Shown here piece after piece: positions 42,821 to 52,240 of a DNA stretch of 64,000 bases (positions are counted from its first letter, which is position 1; each line of letters opens with the position of its first letter). Location of the stretch: NCBI RefSeq assembly GCF_019688735.1, contig NZ_JAIFYA010000003.1, forward strand, positions 248,001 to 312,000, read 5' to 3'. Source of the stretch: Thermosulfurimonas sp. F29. Its GTDB lineage: Bacteria > Desulfobacterota > Thermodesulfobacteria > Thermodesulfobacteriales > Thermodesulfobacteriaceae. The translations under genes and the position numbers were made by a program. The notes under the pieces are model-generated. The model did not search any database. It was not told where the DNA came from and was given only the letters and a program-made list of their open reading frames with translations.

Positions 42821-43914
42821 TACAGGATGAGCATGGCATCACCGTAAGAAAAGAAACGGTAGCGTAGTTTGACCGCTTCCCGATAGGCTTTGAGAACCGG
42901 TTCGCGCCCGGCAAAAGCGGAGACCAGGATTAAGAGACTGGAACCCGGAAGATGAAAATTGGTGATCATGGCCTGAACCACCCGGAAGCGGAACCCGGGA
43001 TAGATGTAAAGGTCACACCAGCCCTTACGGGGCTCCAGCCTTCCGGAAAGTGCTCCCCACTCCAGGGCCCGGACGGTGGTGGTGCCCACGGCGACGACGC
43101 GTCCCCCCCTCCGGTGGGTCTCCTCCACGGCCCTCACGGTCTCCCCGGGAATCTCCACATATTCCCTGTGGAGACGGTGCCTGCGGATGTCCCGGGTCTT
43201 CACCGGGGCAAAGGTCCCGTAACCCACATGAAGCGTGAGGAAGGCCAGTTGCACGCCCTTTTCCCGTAGCCGTTCGAGCAGACCCTCCGAAAAGTGAAAG
43301 CCCGCGGTGGGGGCGGCTACGGAGCCGTCGCGACGGGCGTAAACGGTCTGGTAACGGGAGAGGTCGCTTTCCCGGGGCTCCCGTTTTATGTAAGGGGGAA
43401 GCGGTGCCTTCCCCACCCGTTTTATGGCCGAAAGGAGATCCTCCGGGCCCTCTAGAAGGAGCTCCAGTTTCCCCTCCGGGGTTTTGGCGAGAACCCGGGC
43501 CGAGAGTTCCTCGGAGAAGATTACCCGGTAACCCGGAAGGAGTTTTTTCCCCCGGTAAAGGGCCGGAACGGGTTTTCCGGATTCCGGAAGCTCAAGGAGC
43601 AGGATCTCCACCCTCCCTCCGGTCTCCTTGCGTCCCGTAAGCCGGGCCGGAAACACCCGGGTGTCGTTTAAGACCAGAAGGTCCCCGGCGCGGAGATATT
43701 CCTCTATTTCGGAAAAACGCTTCCGGTGCTCCATCCGACCGCTATCCCGATGTAACACCAGAAGCCGGGATTCCTCCCGCCGCTCCGGGGGATGATAGGC
43801 GATGAGTTCCTCCGGAAGTTCGTAGTGGTAGGCCTCCAGTCGAAAGTCCTCAGGAAGATCCTCCGAGAAAGTGGCGTTCGAGGGCTCTGCGATTGTATTC
43901 GGTGACGGTTTCAT
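42820..43914 (-). CDS. queA: tRNA preQ1(34) S-adenosylmethionine ribosyltransferase-isomerase
   Basis: QueA adds the epoxycyclopentanediol ring in queuosine synthesis. Visible marks are YELPEELIAYHPPERREESRL, LVLNDTRVFPARL, PTAGFHFSEGLLERL and NFHLPGSSLLILVSAFAG. The ATG at 43914 puts about 20 extra residues before the usual start and gives a 65-bp overlap with glnE; no better start codon exists downstream. The 3' end runs into a palindrome. Confidence 0.93.
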   Translation of the reverse strand: MKPSPNTIAEPSNATFSEDLPEDFRLEAYHYELPEELIAYHPPERREESRLLVLHRDSGRMEHRKRFSEIEEYLRAGDLLVLNDTRVFPARLTGRKETGGRVEILLLELPESGKPVPALYRGKKLLPGYRVIFSEELSARVLAKTPEGKLELLLEGPEDLLSAIKRVGKAPLPPYIKREPRESDLSRYQTVYARRDGSVAAPTAGFHFSEGLLERLREKGVQLAFLTLHVGYGTFAPVKTRDIRRHRLHREYVEIPGETVRAVEETHRRGGRVVAVGTTTVRALEWGALSGRLEPRKGWCDLYIYPGFRFRVVQAMITNFHLPGSSLLILVSAFAGREPVLKAYREAVKLRYRFFSYGDAMLIL

Positions 43915-46570
43915 AGCGTTCCCGCAACCCCGGACCCAGCCAGACCTCAAGGGCCGAAAGGTCCTTCAGGGAATAGACGGGATCCTCCTCCTTCGGATCG
44001 TAAAGAAGGATAAGCCGTTCTCCCACTTCCCGCAAGAAGTAGTAATTTTGGCGAAGAATTTTTCCCTCCGGGAGGAGTTCCAGCAGTTCGGGCGTGTGCG
44101 TTTCGGCGAAGGAGGAATCTCCGGCGAGGGTCTCCAGACGGGCCAGAGCGGCCAGGAACTCGAGATCCGCAAGTGCCCCCCGGCCCACTTTGGGGTTTAT
44201 GCGTTCTTCGTCCTCCCGGGCCCGTTCCCTTTCCATGTAAAGACGCATTTCAAGGAGTTTCTTCCGGTCTTTCTCCGAAAGACGACGCCCCGAGAGGATT
44301 TTCCGGAGCCCTTCCTCCACCCGATGCCCCAGTTCCCGGTCTCCGGCCACGAACCGGAGCCGGGTGGCCGCCACGAGTTCCCAGAGGTCGGCCTCCTCCC
44401 GCCAGTAGCGCAAAAGCCCTTCGGCGGTGGTGGTAAGGGGACCCTTGCGTCCCTCGGGACGCAGTCTCGCATCCACGGGATACCCCTCTCCGGCGGGAAG
44501 CCCGAGGGATAGGTAGGAAAGGAATCGCTGGGCCAGGCGGGCCGAAAGGAAGGCCATCTCCCCCGGGCCCTCGTAAACGAAGATCAGGTCCAGATCGGAA
44601 CGATACCCCATCTCCCGGGCCCCCAGTTTGCCCAGGGCCAGCACGGCAAAGGTCCCGGGAAGCCTCCGGGAAAGTTCCTCCTCGAGCTTCCTGCGGGTTA
44701 TCTCGTAGGTGAGGAGGGTGAAGCCTTCGGCCACCCGGGTAAGCCGCCGGAGAACCACGGAGAGAGCCGTTTTCCCCTGGAGGTGTTCCACCGCGGTCCG
44801 CACCAGGGTTTCCTCCTTAACCGTCCGTATCTCCGTCAGGGCCTCGTCGTAGGGGCGGGATAGCAGTCTCCGCAGGTCTTCCCGGGAAGGGAAGGTCCCG
44901 GGCTCAAAGAACACCTCGGCCAGCGCGGGATGAGTTTCCAGTTTGCTCCAGAGGTAATCCGAAATGGTGAGCAACTGGAGGAGGTCCTTGAGACGATCCG
45001 GTCTCTCCCGGAAGGCGGCGAAGAGGGCGAAGCGGCCTCCCAGCCGTTCGAAGAAGGTGAGCCCCCGGGAGAGGGCCCTGGGAGGGGAGGAGCTTTCCAG
45101 CACCGCCTCGAGAAAAGGCGCGAGCAACTCCCGGAGAAAGGCCGCTCTTCTTGCCGCAACCGGGCCTCCGGAGGCCCTTAGCTGGCGATGGAGGTCGCGC
45201 AGGAGGTGTTCCGGAAGGGAGGCGCAGGAGGAGAGCCGGGGGAGGTCCTCTCCGGAAAGGAGGGCTTTTTGCAGTTCTTCCACCAGCTCGGAGCGTTCCC
45301 GGGGACAGGTGGGGGCCAGGAACTCCGCGAAGGCCCGGGAGACCCGGCGGCGGATTTCGTTAAGGCGCGCCAGAAATTCCTCCGTTTCGGTAAAACCCAG
45401 CGCCGCGGCGAGTTCCTCAAGGGCCGCCGGTTCCCTGGGAAGACGGAAGGTCTGCTGAAAGTACCTGGTTTGAAGGCGATGTTCTACGGTTCTAAGAAAG
45501 GTGTAAGCCTCGGCGAGGAAGCGACTTTCCTCCTCCGAAAGGATACCCGCCCCGGAAAGACGCTTAAGCGCCAGGGTGATCCGGCGCACCCGGAGTTCCG
45601 GGTGTTTCCCCCCGTAGATGCTCTGGAGACCCTGTACCAGAAATTCCACCTCCCGGATACCCCCTTCCCCGATCTTGATGTCGTCTTCCGCGCCTCGACG
45701 GAGGGCCTCGCGACGAATGCGCTCCTTCAGCTCCCGTATGTGTTCGAGATAAGCAAAGTCCAGGTAACGGGGATATATTACCGGGCGAAGATCCGCGAGA
45801 AACCGATAACCCAGAGCCAGATTTCCGGCCACGGGTCGAGCCCGGATCAGGGCCAGTCTTTCGAAGGGGTGAAGCCGATAAAGATAGTATTCCCGGGCAT
45901 AGGGGAGCGAAAGGCTGAGTTCGCTCTCCTTTCCTCCGGGCCGCAGACGCAGATCCACCCGCCAGAGGCGGTCTCCCTCCACCAGGGCGTCGAAAAGGCG
46001 GGTGAGTTCCTCGAAGAGTTTTATAACTGCGGTTTTGGGAAGCCCGGGGGTGTGGAAGTAGGCGAGATCTATGTCCGAGGCGTAGTTTAGCTCCCGGCCT
46101 CCGAACTTTCCGAAGGCCAGCACCAGGAGTTTTTCCTCCGGGATTCCGTGACGCGCACAGAGGTACTCCAGGGCCGCCCGGAGGAGTCCCTCCGCCAGGC
46201 GGCTGATCCTCTTCACCGTGCGCTCGAAGGGGGCGCCGCGCAGATCCAGGGCCAGGATCTTCAGGACTTCCCTCTGCTTTTCCAGACGAAGGATCCGGGC
46301 CGCTTCCCGGAAGTCCGGTCGGGGGGTCAGCTTTTCGGAAAGACGCCGCCTGAGCCCCGGCCCGGAAAGGGGGCGAAGTCCGTCTTTCTCAAGAAAGGGC
46401 CTCAGGACCTCCTCCCGGGTGGAAAGGAGATTCGCGGCGTAGGGAGAAAACCGAACCACTTTCAGAAGAAGGGAGAAATGGGGGGAGGAGAGGACGCGCT
46501 CGCGAAGTTCCTCCCCCAGATTTTCCCGCAGGCGTTCTAGATACCTTTCGCCGACCTCGGGGAATCGCAA
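43850..46570 (-). CDS. glnE: glutamate-ammonia-ligase adenylyltransferase family protein
   Basis: The 906-residue protein has the two nucleotidyltransferase domains of GlnE, the de-adenylylating one with FGKFGGRELNYASDIDLAYF (about 150-170) and the adenylylating one with LGKLGAREMGYRSDLDLIFV (about 645-665), plus the linking helices. It controls glutamine synthetase by AMP addition and removal. No glnA or glnB is in the window. The start is TTG one base after the ccsB stop. Confidence 0.92.
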   Translation of the reverse strand: MRFPEVGERYLERLRENLGEELRERVLSSPHFSLLLKVVRFSPYAANLLSTREEVLRPFLEKDGLRPLSGPGLRRRLSEKLTPRPDFREAARILRLEKQREVLKILALDLRGAPFERTVKRISRLAEGLLRAALEYLCARHGIPEEKLLVLAFGKFGGRELNYASDIDLAYFHTPGLPKTAVIKLFEELTRLFDALVEGDRLWRVDLRLRPGGKESELSLSLPYAREYYLYRLHPFERLALIRARPVAGNLALGYRFLADLRPVIYPRYLDFAYLEHIRELKERIRREALRRGAEDDIKIGEGGIREVEFLVQGLQSIYGGKHPELRVRRITLALKRLSGAGILSEEESRFLAEAYTFLRTVEHRLQTRYFQQTFRLPREPAALEELAAALGFTETEEFLARLNEIRRRVSRAFAEFLAPTCPRERSELVEELQKALLSGEDLPRLSSCASLPEHLLRDLHRQLRASGGPVAARRAAFLRELLAPFLEAVLESSSPPRALSRGLTFFERLGGRFALFAAFRERPDRLKDLLQLLTISDYLWSKLETHPALAEVFFEPGTFPSREDLRRLLSRPYDEALTEIRTVKEETLVRTAVEHLQGKTALSVVLRRLTRVAEGFTLLTYEITRRKLEEELSRRLPGTFAVLALGKLGAREMGYRSDLDLIFVYEGPGEMAFLSARLAQRFLSYLSLGLPAGEGYPVDARLRPEGRKGPLTTTAEGLLRYWREEADLWELVAATRLRFVAGDRELGHRVEEGLRKILSGRRLSEKDRKKLLEMRLYMERERAREDEERINPKVGRGALADLEFLAALARLETLAGDSSFAETHTPELLELLPEGKILRQNYYFLREVGERLILLYDPKEEDPVYSLKDLSALEVWLGPGLRERYETVTEYNRRALERHFLGGSS

Positions 46571-46571
46571 C

Positions 46572-47492
46572 TTAGGAAGCGCTGGCGTAGCTGTGCAGCC
46601 CGGAAAGCCAGAAGTTCACCCCGAAGTAGGTGAAAAGCACGGCGAAGAACCCCACCACCGCCAGCATGGCCATGCGTTTCCCGGTCCAGCCCCGGGTAAG
46701 CCGGGCGTGAATGGCCGCAGCGTAAATGAACCAGGTAATGAGCGACCAGGTCTCCTTGGGATCCCAGCTCCAGTAAGAGCCCCAGGCCTGATCCGCCCAG
46801 ACCGCCCCGGTGATGATCCCCACGGTGAGCCAGAAGAACCCGAAGAGGATGAGTTTGTACATGAGGGTGTCCAGGACTTCCTTTCCGGGCACATGCCGCC
46901 AGAGGGACCCGGGGCCCGGAGTTTGGGGACGAAACAGGTAAACCAGACCCAGACCGAAGGCCACGGCAAAGGCTCCGTAGCCCAGGAAGCAGGTGATCAC
47001 ATGCGCGGTGAGCCAGTTGCTCTGAAGGGCCGGGACCAGGGGTTCGATGTCGGTATTGGTTCCGAAGGAGGCGTAGGCCATGATGAGGGAGGCTACCGGG
47101 GCCACGAACGCTCCCAGAATCTTGCCCCGGAACTTGAGCTCCAGAAAAAGGTACACGGCCATGGTGGCCCAGGCGAAGAAGATCAGGGATTCGTAGAGGT
47201 TGGAGAGCGGGATGTGCCCGTAGCCCAGCTGATGAGACTCCCACCAGCGGAGGACCCAGCCCACCGTGTTGAGAACGAGTCCGGACCAGGCCACCGAGGA
47301 GGCCACGCGCCCCATTCCCTCCCAGGAAAAGATCCAGTGGAGGAGGTAGGCCGCCCCCGCGGCCAGATAGATAAAGGTGACCAGGCTCAGGAGATAGGCG
47401 TTGGGTACCCAGGGCGTGCCGCGTTTTGCGGCGACAAGGACATAAATGACGACGGAAAGAAGGATTCCTCCCAGGACTTCTCTGATACGCAT
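46572..47492 (-). CDS. ccsB: cytochrome c biogenesis protein CcsA/CcsB type (WWD domain)
   Basis: This 306-residue, eight-helix membrane protein carries the heme-handling WWD signature WGSYWSWDPKETWSLITW and conserved histidines, plus PLSNLYESLIFFAW. It belongs to the system II heme-delivery proteins. Its usual partner ResB/Ccs1 is not next to it. A stretch with TTAGAAG before the ATG holds no strong Shine-Dalgarno site apart from GGAGG at the GGCGGAGGTC position. Confidence 0.92.
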   Translation of the reverse strand: MRIREVLGGILLSVVIYVLVAAKRGTPWVPNAYLLSLVTFIYLAAGAAYLLHWIFSWEGMGRVASSVAWSGLVLNTVGWVLRWWESHQLGYGHIPLSNLYESLIFFAWATMAVYLFLELKFRGKILGAFVAPVASLIMAYASFGTNTDIEPLVPALQSNWLTAHVITCFLGYGAFAVAFGLGLVYLFRPQTPGPGSLWRHVPGKEVLDTLMYKLILFGFFWLTVGIITGAVWADQAWGSYWSWDPKETWSLITWFIYAAAIHARLTRGWTGKRMAMLAVVGFFAVLFTYFGVNFWLSGLHSYASAS

Positions 47493-47587
47493 GTGAAAGA
47501 CCTCCGCCTCGGTTTAGAAGCATTCTAACAGAGGGTCCCGGATCGCGCAATTTGCACCCGGTTAACCCTGTGTTAAATTAGCGCTAC

Positions 47588-48088
47588 ATGGAGGAGAGAC
47601 GGGTCCTCTGGGCCCCCTGGCGGGCCGAATATGTGGGCGGGAAAAAGGAGCCGGGTTGCATCTTCTGCCCTCCGGAGGGAGACCTTCCCGACGAGGAGAG
47701 ACTTATCCTTTACCGGGACGAACGGGTCCTGGTGTTGATGAACAAGTTTCCTTACAATACGGGCCACCTCCTGGTTTCCCCCGGACGACATGTGGCCGAG
47801 CTTGAGGACCTTACCCGGGAGGAGATAGCCGACCTGATGGAGATGGCCCAGCATTGTCTGCGTATTTTGAGGAAGGTGCTTAAGCCCGACGGCTTCAATG
47901 TGGGGTTCAACCTGGGAAAGGTGGCCGGGGCCGGATATCCGGATCACCTTCATCTTCAGATCGTTCCGCGCTGGGAGGGGGACGCCAACTTTATGGCCGT
48001 GCTGGCGGACCTTCGGGTGATCCCGGAACATCTTCTGGCCACCTATCGCAAGCTTTTTCCCCACTTCGAGGCCCTGCGTCAGCGATAG
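47588..48088 (+). CDS. HIT family hydrolase/phosphorylase
   Basis: The 166-residue protein has the histidine triad in DHLHLQIVPRW and a zinc-like CIFC near residue 25, plus WAPWRAEYV, features of AP4A phosphorylase-like HIT proteins. It splits dinucleoside polyphosphates or AMP-linked compounds. An extended -10 TG-T-TAAATT (47571-47579) lies 8 nt before the ATG with TTGCAC at 47552, so the message may be leaderless. Confidence 0.88.
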   Translation: MEERRVLWAPWRAEYVGGKKEPGCIFCPPEGDLPDEERLILYRDERVLVLMNKFPYNTGHLLVSPGRHVAELEDLTREEIADLMEMAQHCLRILRKVLKPDGFNVGFNLGKVAGAGYPDHLHLQIVPRWEGDANFMAVLADLRVIPEHLLATYRKLFPHFEALRQR

Positions 48089-48594
48089 ACCGGAATTCCT
48101 CCCCGGGAATGCGCCCGGGGATGGAGACGGTGTTCCCTGACCGCTCCCTCCGGCAGGATGTGGAGGACCCGGAAACCTTTCAGAAGCAGGGCATCGGCAA
48201 GGAACCAGCGATGACAGCGCCAGGGAAACCCCTCGGCGCACATCACCGTGGTGCTTTCCCGGTGGGCGATTTCAAGCAACCTTTCGAGATCCGCCCGGAA
48301 TTCTACGGTGTGCATGTGATCCGCATAGCCCCGGAACCCCGGGTTTTCGAGACCGGTATTGGGAGAGTCCGATCGAGGGCGTCGCCAGCCTCCCAGACCG
48401 GGAAGGTGTAGATAGGTGATTCCGGAGCGGGAAAGCCATTCCCGCAGGGCCTCTTTCTGGAAATGAGGAAACTTGCGGGACCCCGGCCAGCGCCTTACAT
48501 CCGCCAGCACCCGTATTCCGAACCGTTCTAGGAGTTTGAGGAAGGTTTCCGGATCGTGCCGGGAATGTCCTATGGTGTAGAGGACCTTTTCCAT
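48079..48594 (-). CDS. DUF488 family protein
   Basis: The 171-residue protein starts YTIGHSRHDPETFLKLLERF and has LADVRRWPGSRKFPHF and the Cys-containing VMCAEGFPWRCHRWFLAD, all typical of DUF488. The family may be a nucleic-acid-related hydrolase; the reaction is unknown. It converges on the HIT gene with a 10-bp overlap. Confidence 0.85.
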   Translation of the reverse strand: MEKVLYTIGHSRHDPETFLKLLERFGIRVLADVRRWPGSRKFPHFQKEALREWLSRSGITYLHLPGLGGWRRPRSDSPNTGLENPGFRGYADHMHTVEFRADLERLLEIAHRESTTVMCAEGFPWRCHRWFLADALLLKGFRVLHILPEGAVREHRLHPRAHSRGGIPVYR

Positions 48595-48635
48595 TTGAGG
48601 GCTCCGGTATTTTCTGTTTTAATCATAGCCCATCT

Positions 48636-49487
48636 ATGGCGATCGCGGTGCGTGTGGAAGGTCTGATCAAGGACTACGGGAGACTTCGGGCCCTTCACGG
48701 GATCTCCTTTGAGATCAGGGAGGGGGAGCTCTTTGCTCTCCTCGGCCCGAACGGGGCCGGAAAGACCACCACCATAAGGATCCTCACGGGTCTCACCCGG
48801 CCCACCGCCGGCCGGGCCTATTTTTTTGACCGGGATATCTTTGCGGAGCCGCTTTCGGCCAAGAAAATGGCCGGTCTCGTGCCCCAGGCCACCAACCTGG
48901 ATCTGGAACTTACCGTGTGGGAGAATCTTCTCATCCACGGTTTCCTTTTCGGACTTAGCCGGGGGACCATCCGGAGCCGGGGACGGGAACTTCTGGAATT
49001 TTCCGGGCTCTGGGAGCGGCGTCACGACAAAGTGAAGACCCTTTCCGGGGGGATGCGCCGGCGTCTTCTCATCATCCGGGCGCTCCTTCACGAACCGCGC
49101 ATTCTCTTCCTGGACGAGCCCACCGTCGGGCTCGATCCGCACATCCGTCGCCGCCTCTGGGGGCTCATCAAACAGATCCAGACCCGGGGCACCACAGTGC
49201 TCCTTACCACCCATTACATCGAGGAGGCCGAGTTCCTGGCCGACCGGGTGGCCTTTCTCGATCAGGGACGCATCGTGGCCCTGGATAGCCCCCGGAACCT
49301 CATGGCTCACCTGGGAGAGGTGGCCGTGGATGTGGTAACCCCCGAGGGGCTCAAGACCCGCTTTTTCGCGAACCGGGAGGCCGCGGAAAGAGAGGCGGTG
49401 AAGCTCTCCCGTTCGGGGGAGACGGTGACCATACGGCGCGTAAATCTGGAGGACGCCTTTCTGCACTTCACCGGGAAAAAGGTATGA
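48636..49487 (+). CDS. ABC-2 type exporter ATP-binding protein
   Basis: The 283-residue ATPase shows Walker A GPNGAGKTTTIRIL, signature LSGGMRRRLLIIRAL, Walker B ILFLDEPTVGLD and the switch His in LLTTHY. It resembles DrrA/NodI-type exporters. It overlaps the permease gene by 4 bp. A TTTAAT box at 48618-48623 precedes the ATG and no Shine-Dalgarno site is seen. Confidence 0.93.
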   Translation: MAIAVRVEGLIKDYGRLRALHGISFEIREGELFALLGPNGAGKTTTIRILTGLTRPTAGRAYFFDRDIFAEPLSAKKMAGLVPQATNLDLELTVWENLLIHGFLFGLSRGTIRSRGRELLEFSGLWERRHDKVKTLSGGMRRRLLIIRALLHEPRILFLDEPTVGLDPHIRRRLWGLIKQIQTRGTTVLLTTHYIEEAEFLADRVAFLDQGRIVALDSPRNLMAHLGEVAVDVVTPEGLKTRFFANREAAEREAVKLSRSGETVTIRRVNLEDAFLHFTGKKV

Positions 49488-50218
49488 AGGGCTTCCTTGC
49501 CGTCTACCTTAGGGAACTTCTCATCATCTGGCACCGACTTCCCCGGATGCTTCTTTCCTTTTCCGTATCACCGACCCTTTATCTGGTGGCCTTCGGTTTC
49601 GGGCTGGGCAAAAATCTAACCGTGGGGGGAAGGCCCTATCTGGAATTTCTGGTTCCCGGGGTGGTGGCGGCCTCCTCCATGATGCAGGGCTTTGGCATCA
49701 ATGTGGAGATCAATGTGGCCCGTTTCTATCTACGGATCTTCGAGGAATTTCAGGCCGCACCCATTTCCAACTGGTCCTATGTGCTGGGAGAGATCCTGGG
49801 GGGGGTGACCCGGGCCTTCCTTTCCACCTTTGTCATCCTGGCCATCACGGCGCTGGCCGGGATACACCTTCACTTCGGCCCCTGGTTCTTCCTGGGGGTG
49901 TTCCTCAACGCCTTCGTGTTCGCCTCTCTGGGGGTGACCTCCGCCATGCTCATCCGCTCTCACGCCGATCAGGCCCTGGTCACCAATTTCATCATCACCC
50001 CCATGGTCTTCCTGGGAGGGACCTTTTTCCCGGTGGAGGGACTTCCGGCCTGGGCCCGGTGGCCGCTCAAGGCCCTTCCCCTCACTCATGCCTCGCGGGT
50101 GATCCGCTCCGCGGCTTACGGCGAGACCGTTCCCTGGTCTTCCCTGGCTCTTCTGGCGATTCTGGCTCTTCTGGGAGTGATTCTGGCCTACCGCTCCGTG
50201 GACCGGGCCCGGGATTAG
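49484..50218 (+). CDS. ABC-2 type exporter permease
   Basis: The 244-residue protein has six hydrophobic helices and the ABC-2 signature around TNFIITPMVFLGGTFFPVEGLP. With the preceding ATPase it forms a NodJ/DrrB-like exporter. The exported compound is not evident. A stem CCTCCGTG/CACGGAGG follows its stop at 50233-50253. Confidence 0.92.
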   Translation: MKGFLAVYLRELLIIWHRLPRMLLSFSVSPTLYLVAFGFGLGKNLTVGGRPYLEFLVPGVVAASSMMQGFGINVEINVARFYLRIFEEFQAAPISNWSYVLGEILGGVTRAFLSTFVILAITALAGIHLHFGPWFFLGVFLNAFVFASLGVTSAMLIRSHADQALVTNFIITPMVFLGGTFFPVEGLPAWARWPLKALPLTHASRVIRSAAYGETVPWSSLALLAILALLGVILAYRSVDRARD

Positions 50219-50289
50219 CGGTTCGAAGTCAACCTCCGTGTGATCCACGGAGGAACGATCGTCTTACGGGAAAAGAAAAAGCGGAACTT

Positions 50290-50315
50290 CCGAAAAGGCT
50301 TGTTAGCCTTTTCGG
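50290..50315. terminator. bidirectional terminator
   Basis: CCGAAAAGGCT-TGTT-AGCCTTTTCGG is an 11-bp stem with a 4-base loop and internal T/A runs. It lies between the convergent exporter and methyltransferase genes and includes the methyltransferase stop codon. Confidence 0.75.
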
Positions 50316-50956
50316 GCTGAGAGGACAAAAAAGCCGGCCCCCGGGTAAAATCCGGTTTTTACTTCCTGATTTGATACAGGCCTTTCCGTTTGGGGAGGTT
50401 CAAAAAGGGTGCTTAATATCTTTCCAATAACGAAACCGGTCTCGGATAGCATTTTCGAAAGCTCTACAAAGGAGTAAAAACGAGCCCTTCTGTAAATGGG
50501 ATGTCCATTTCTACCTTTTTCTTCATAAAACCTGGCCCAGGGGCTTTCTTTAAGGATGAGGCCGAGGACGAGGCGTCCCCCCGGACGCAAAACTCTTGCC
50601 ACCTCTCGAAGCACATCCTCCGGACGATCCACAAAACATAGAGTGACCATTAGAAGAACCAGGTCAAAGGTGTGAGTTGAAAAGGGAAGGTCTTCCCCTC
50701 TGGCCTGGACGGCGGTTATGCCTCTTTTTAGGGCAATCTTCAGCATACTGTAAGAGGGATCAATGCCGCAGGATATTCCAAGGGGGGCGGCAAAACGTCC
50801 TGTTCCTACCCCTATCTCCAACCCCCGGTGAAAGTTTTTCACAAGCTTTTTTAACACATCAAGTTCCAGTGCATACGCTGAGGCCCCAAAGGGTTCTTCA
50901 TACCACCGGTCATATCTTTCGGCCAGCTGATCAAAAATTTCCCAGGAGGGATTCAT
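50303..50956 (-). CDS. class I SAM-dependent methyltransferase (UbiE/Methyltransf_11 type)
   Basis: The 217-residue protein has FDQLAERYDRWYEEPFG, motif I LEIGVGTGRFAAPLG, DPSYSMLKIA and VLRPGGRLVLGLI. The substrate is unknown. The ATG at 50956 follows GGAGGAAAA and is preferred to a start 16 codons earlier. Its GC content is lower than its neighbours by eye, so transfer is possible. Confidence 0.82.
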   Translation of the reverse strand: MNPSWEIFDQLAERYDRWYEEPFGASAYALELDVLKKLVKNFHRGLEIGVGTGRFAAPLGISCGIDPSYSMLKIALKRGITAVQARGEDLPFSTHTFDLVLLMVTLCFVDRPEDVLREVARVLRPGGRLVLGLILKESPWARFYEEKGRNGHPIYRRARFYSFVELSKMLSETGFVIGKILSTLFEPPQTERPVSNQEVKTGFYPGAGFFVLSARKG

Positions 50957-51075
50957 TTTTCCTCCGTGCTTCCCGGGTTTCAATTCGGACAGGCATTTTA
51001 ACATTGAAATAAAAACAGGGCGATAAATGGCCTCTGTGGTAAAATAGAGGGGAGGCTTGTGGTGTCTTCTGTCTC

Positions 51076-52209
51076 ATGACGCTCTGGGAAAAACTCGAGA
51101 TCCTGGGTGCGGCGGCCAGTTACGATCATTCCTGCACCGGAACCGGACTTGCCCCGGATCTTCCCTTTACCCTGGAGGGCCGCAGGCATCTTCCGGGTAT
51201 TTATCTGGCGCATACCTCCCTTGGGCGCCGCATTCCGCTCCTCAAGGTGCTTCTCACCAACCGCTGCCGTCTCGACTGCGCCTATTGTGTGAACAGGGCC
51301 TCCAACCGGGTACCCCGAACGGCCTTTGAGCCCCGGGAGCTGGCCGAGGTGGCCCGGGAGCTCTTCCGCCGGGGGCTCGTTCAGGGAATTTTCCTGAGTG
51401 CCGCCATTCAGGGCTGTCCGGACGATACCATGGAACGCCTGGTGGAGACGGCCCGCATCCTTCGGAGGGACCTTTCCTTTCGGCATTATCTTCACCTGAA
51501 GATTCTTCCCGGGGTTTCTCCGGAGCTGGTTAGGGAGGCGGTGCGACTGGCCACCAGGGTAAGCGTGAACCTGGAGTTCGTGAAGCGCCGTTCTCTTCAC
51601 CGACTAGCCCCGGGCAAGGAAAAAGGGGGATTGATCCGGGCTCTCGCCCAGGCCCGGGAATTCGCCCTGGAGGAGGGACGAATTCCCTCCCTCACCACTC
51701 AGGTCATCGTGGGTGCCACCCCGGAGACGGATTACGATCTCCTGCGTACCGCTCAGAATCTTTACCGACAGGGGCTCCTGAAACGAATGTACTTTTCGGC
51801 TTACATCCCGGCCAACCGGGACCCTCGCCTTCCCCCTCCAGGGGCTCCCCCTCCCCTTCTCCGGGAACGCCGTCTTTATCAGGCGGATTACCTCCTCCGT
51901 CTCTACGGCTTTGATTATCGAGAATTGCTTGAACCGGGGAAGAATTTACCTCTGGATAGGGATCCCAAACTGGTCTGGGCCGAACGGCATCCGGAATTCT
52001 TTCCGGTGGACCTCCTGCGTGCCTCCTACGAGGAAATTCTCCGCGTGCCCGGTATAGGTCCCCGGACCGCTCGTCGCATTCTGGAGGCCCGTCGGCGGAC
52101 CGTCCTTACCCCTGAAGGGCTGCGTCGGGCCGGGGTGCAGCTATCCCGGGCGCTTCCCTTCATCGCTCTGGGAGGCCGCTATCTCCCTCGCCAGCTTTCC
52201 CTTTTCTGA
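51076..52209 (+). CDS. putative DNA modification/repair radical SAM protein
   Basis: The 377-residue protein matches the rSAM_link_UDG type (TIGR03916): KLEILGAAASYDHSC at the start, radical SAM site CRLDCAYC in LLTNRCRLDCAYCVNR, YFSAYIPANRDPRLP, and a C-terminal helix-hairpin-helix (LRVPGIGPRTARRIL). In many genomes it sits beside a uracil-DNA-glycosylase-like gene that is absent here. A GGGGAGG site lies 20 nt upstream, farther than usual, so the start region deserves care. Confidence 0.87.
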   Translation: MTLWEKLEILGAAASYDHSCTGTGLAPDLPFTLEGRRHLPGIYLAHTSLGRRIPLLKVLLTNRCRLDCAYCVNRASNRVPRTAFEPRELAEVARELFRRGLVQGIFLSAAIQGCPDDTMERLVETARILRRDLSFRHYLHLKILPGVSPELVREAVRLATRVSVNLEFVKRRSLHRLAPGKEKGGLIRALAQAREFALEEGRIPSLTTQVIVGATPETDYDLLRTAQNLYRQGLLKRMYFSAYIPANRDPRLPPPGAPPPLLRERRLYQADYLLRLYGFDYRELLEPGKNLPLDRDPKLVWAERHPEFFPVDLLRASYEEILRVPGIGPRTARRILEARRRTVLTPEGLRRAGVQLSRALPFIALGGRYLPRQLSLF

Positions 52210-52217
52210 GCCCTTTC

Positions 52218-52240
52218 CCCGGGTAATCTTTTTACCCGGG
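52218..52240 (+). terminator. hairpin terminator after the radical SAM gene
   Basis: CCCGGGTAA-TCTTT-TTACCCGGG forms a 9-bp stem right after the radical SAM stop. There is no long T-run behind it. It is the probable end of that transcript. Confidence 0.55.
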
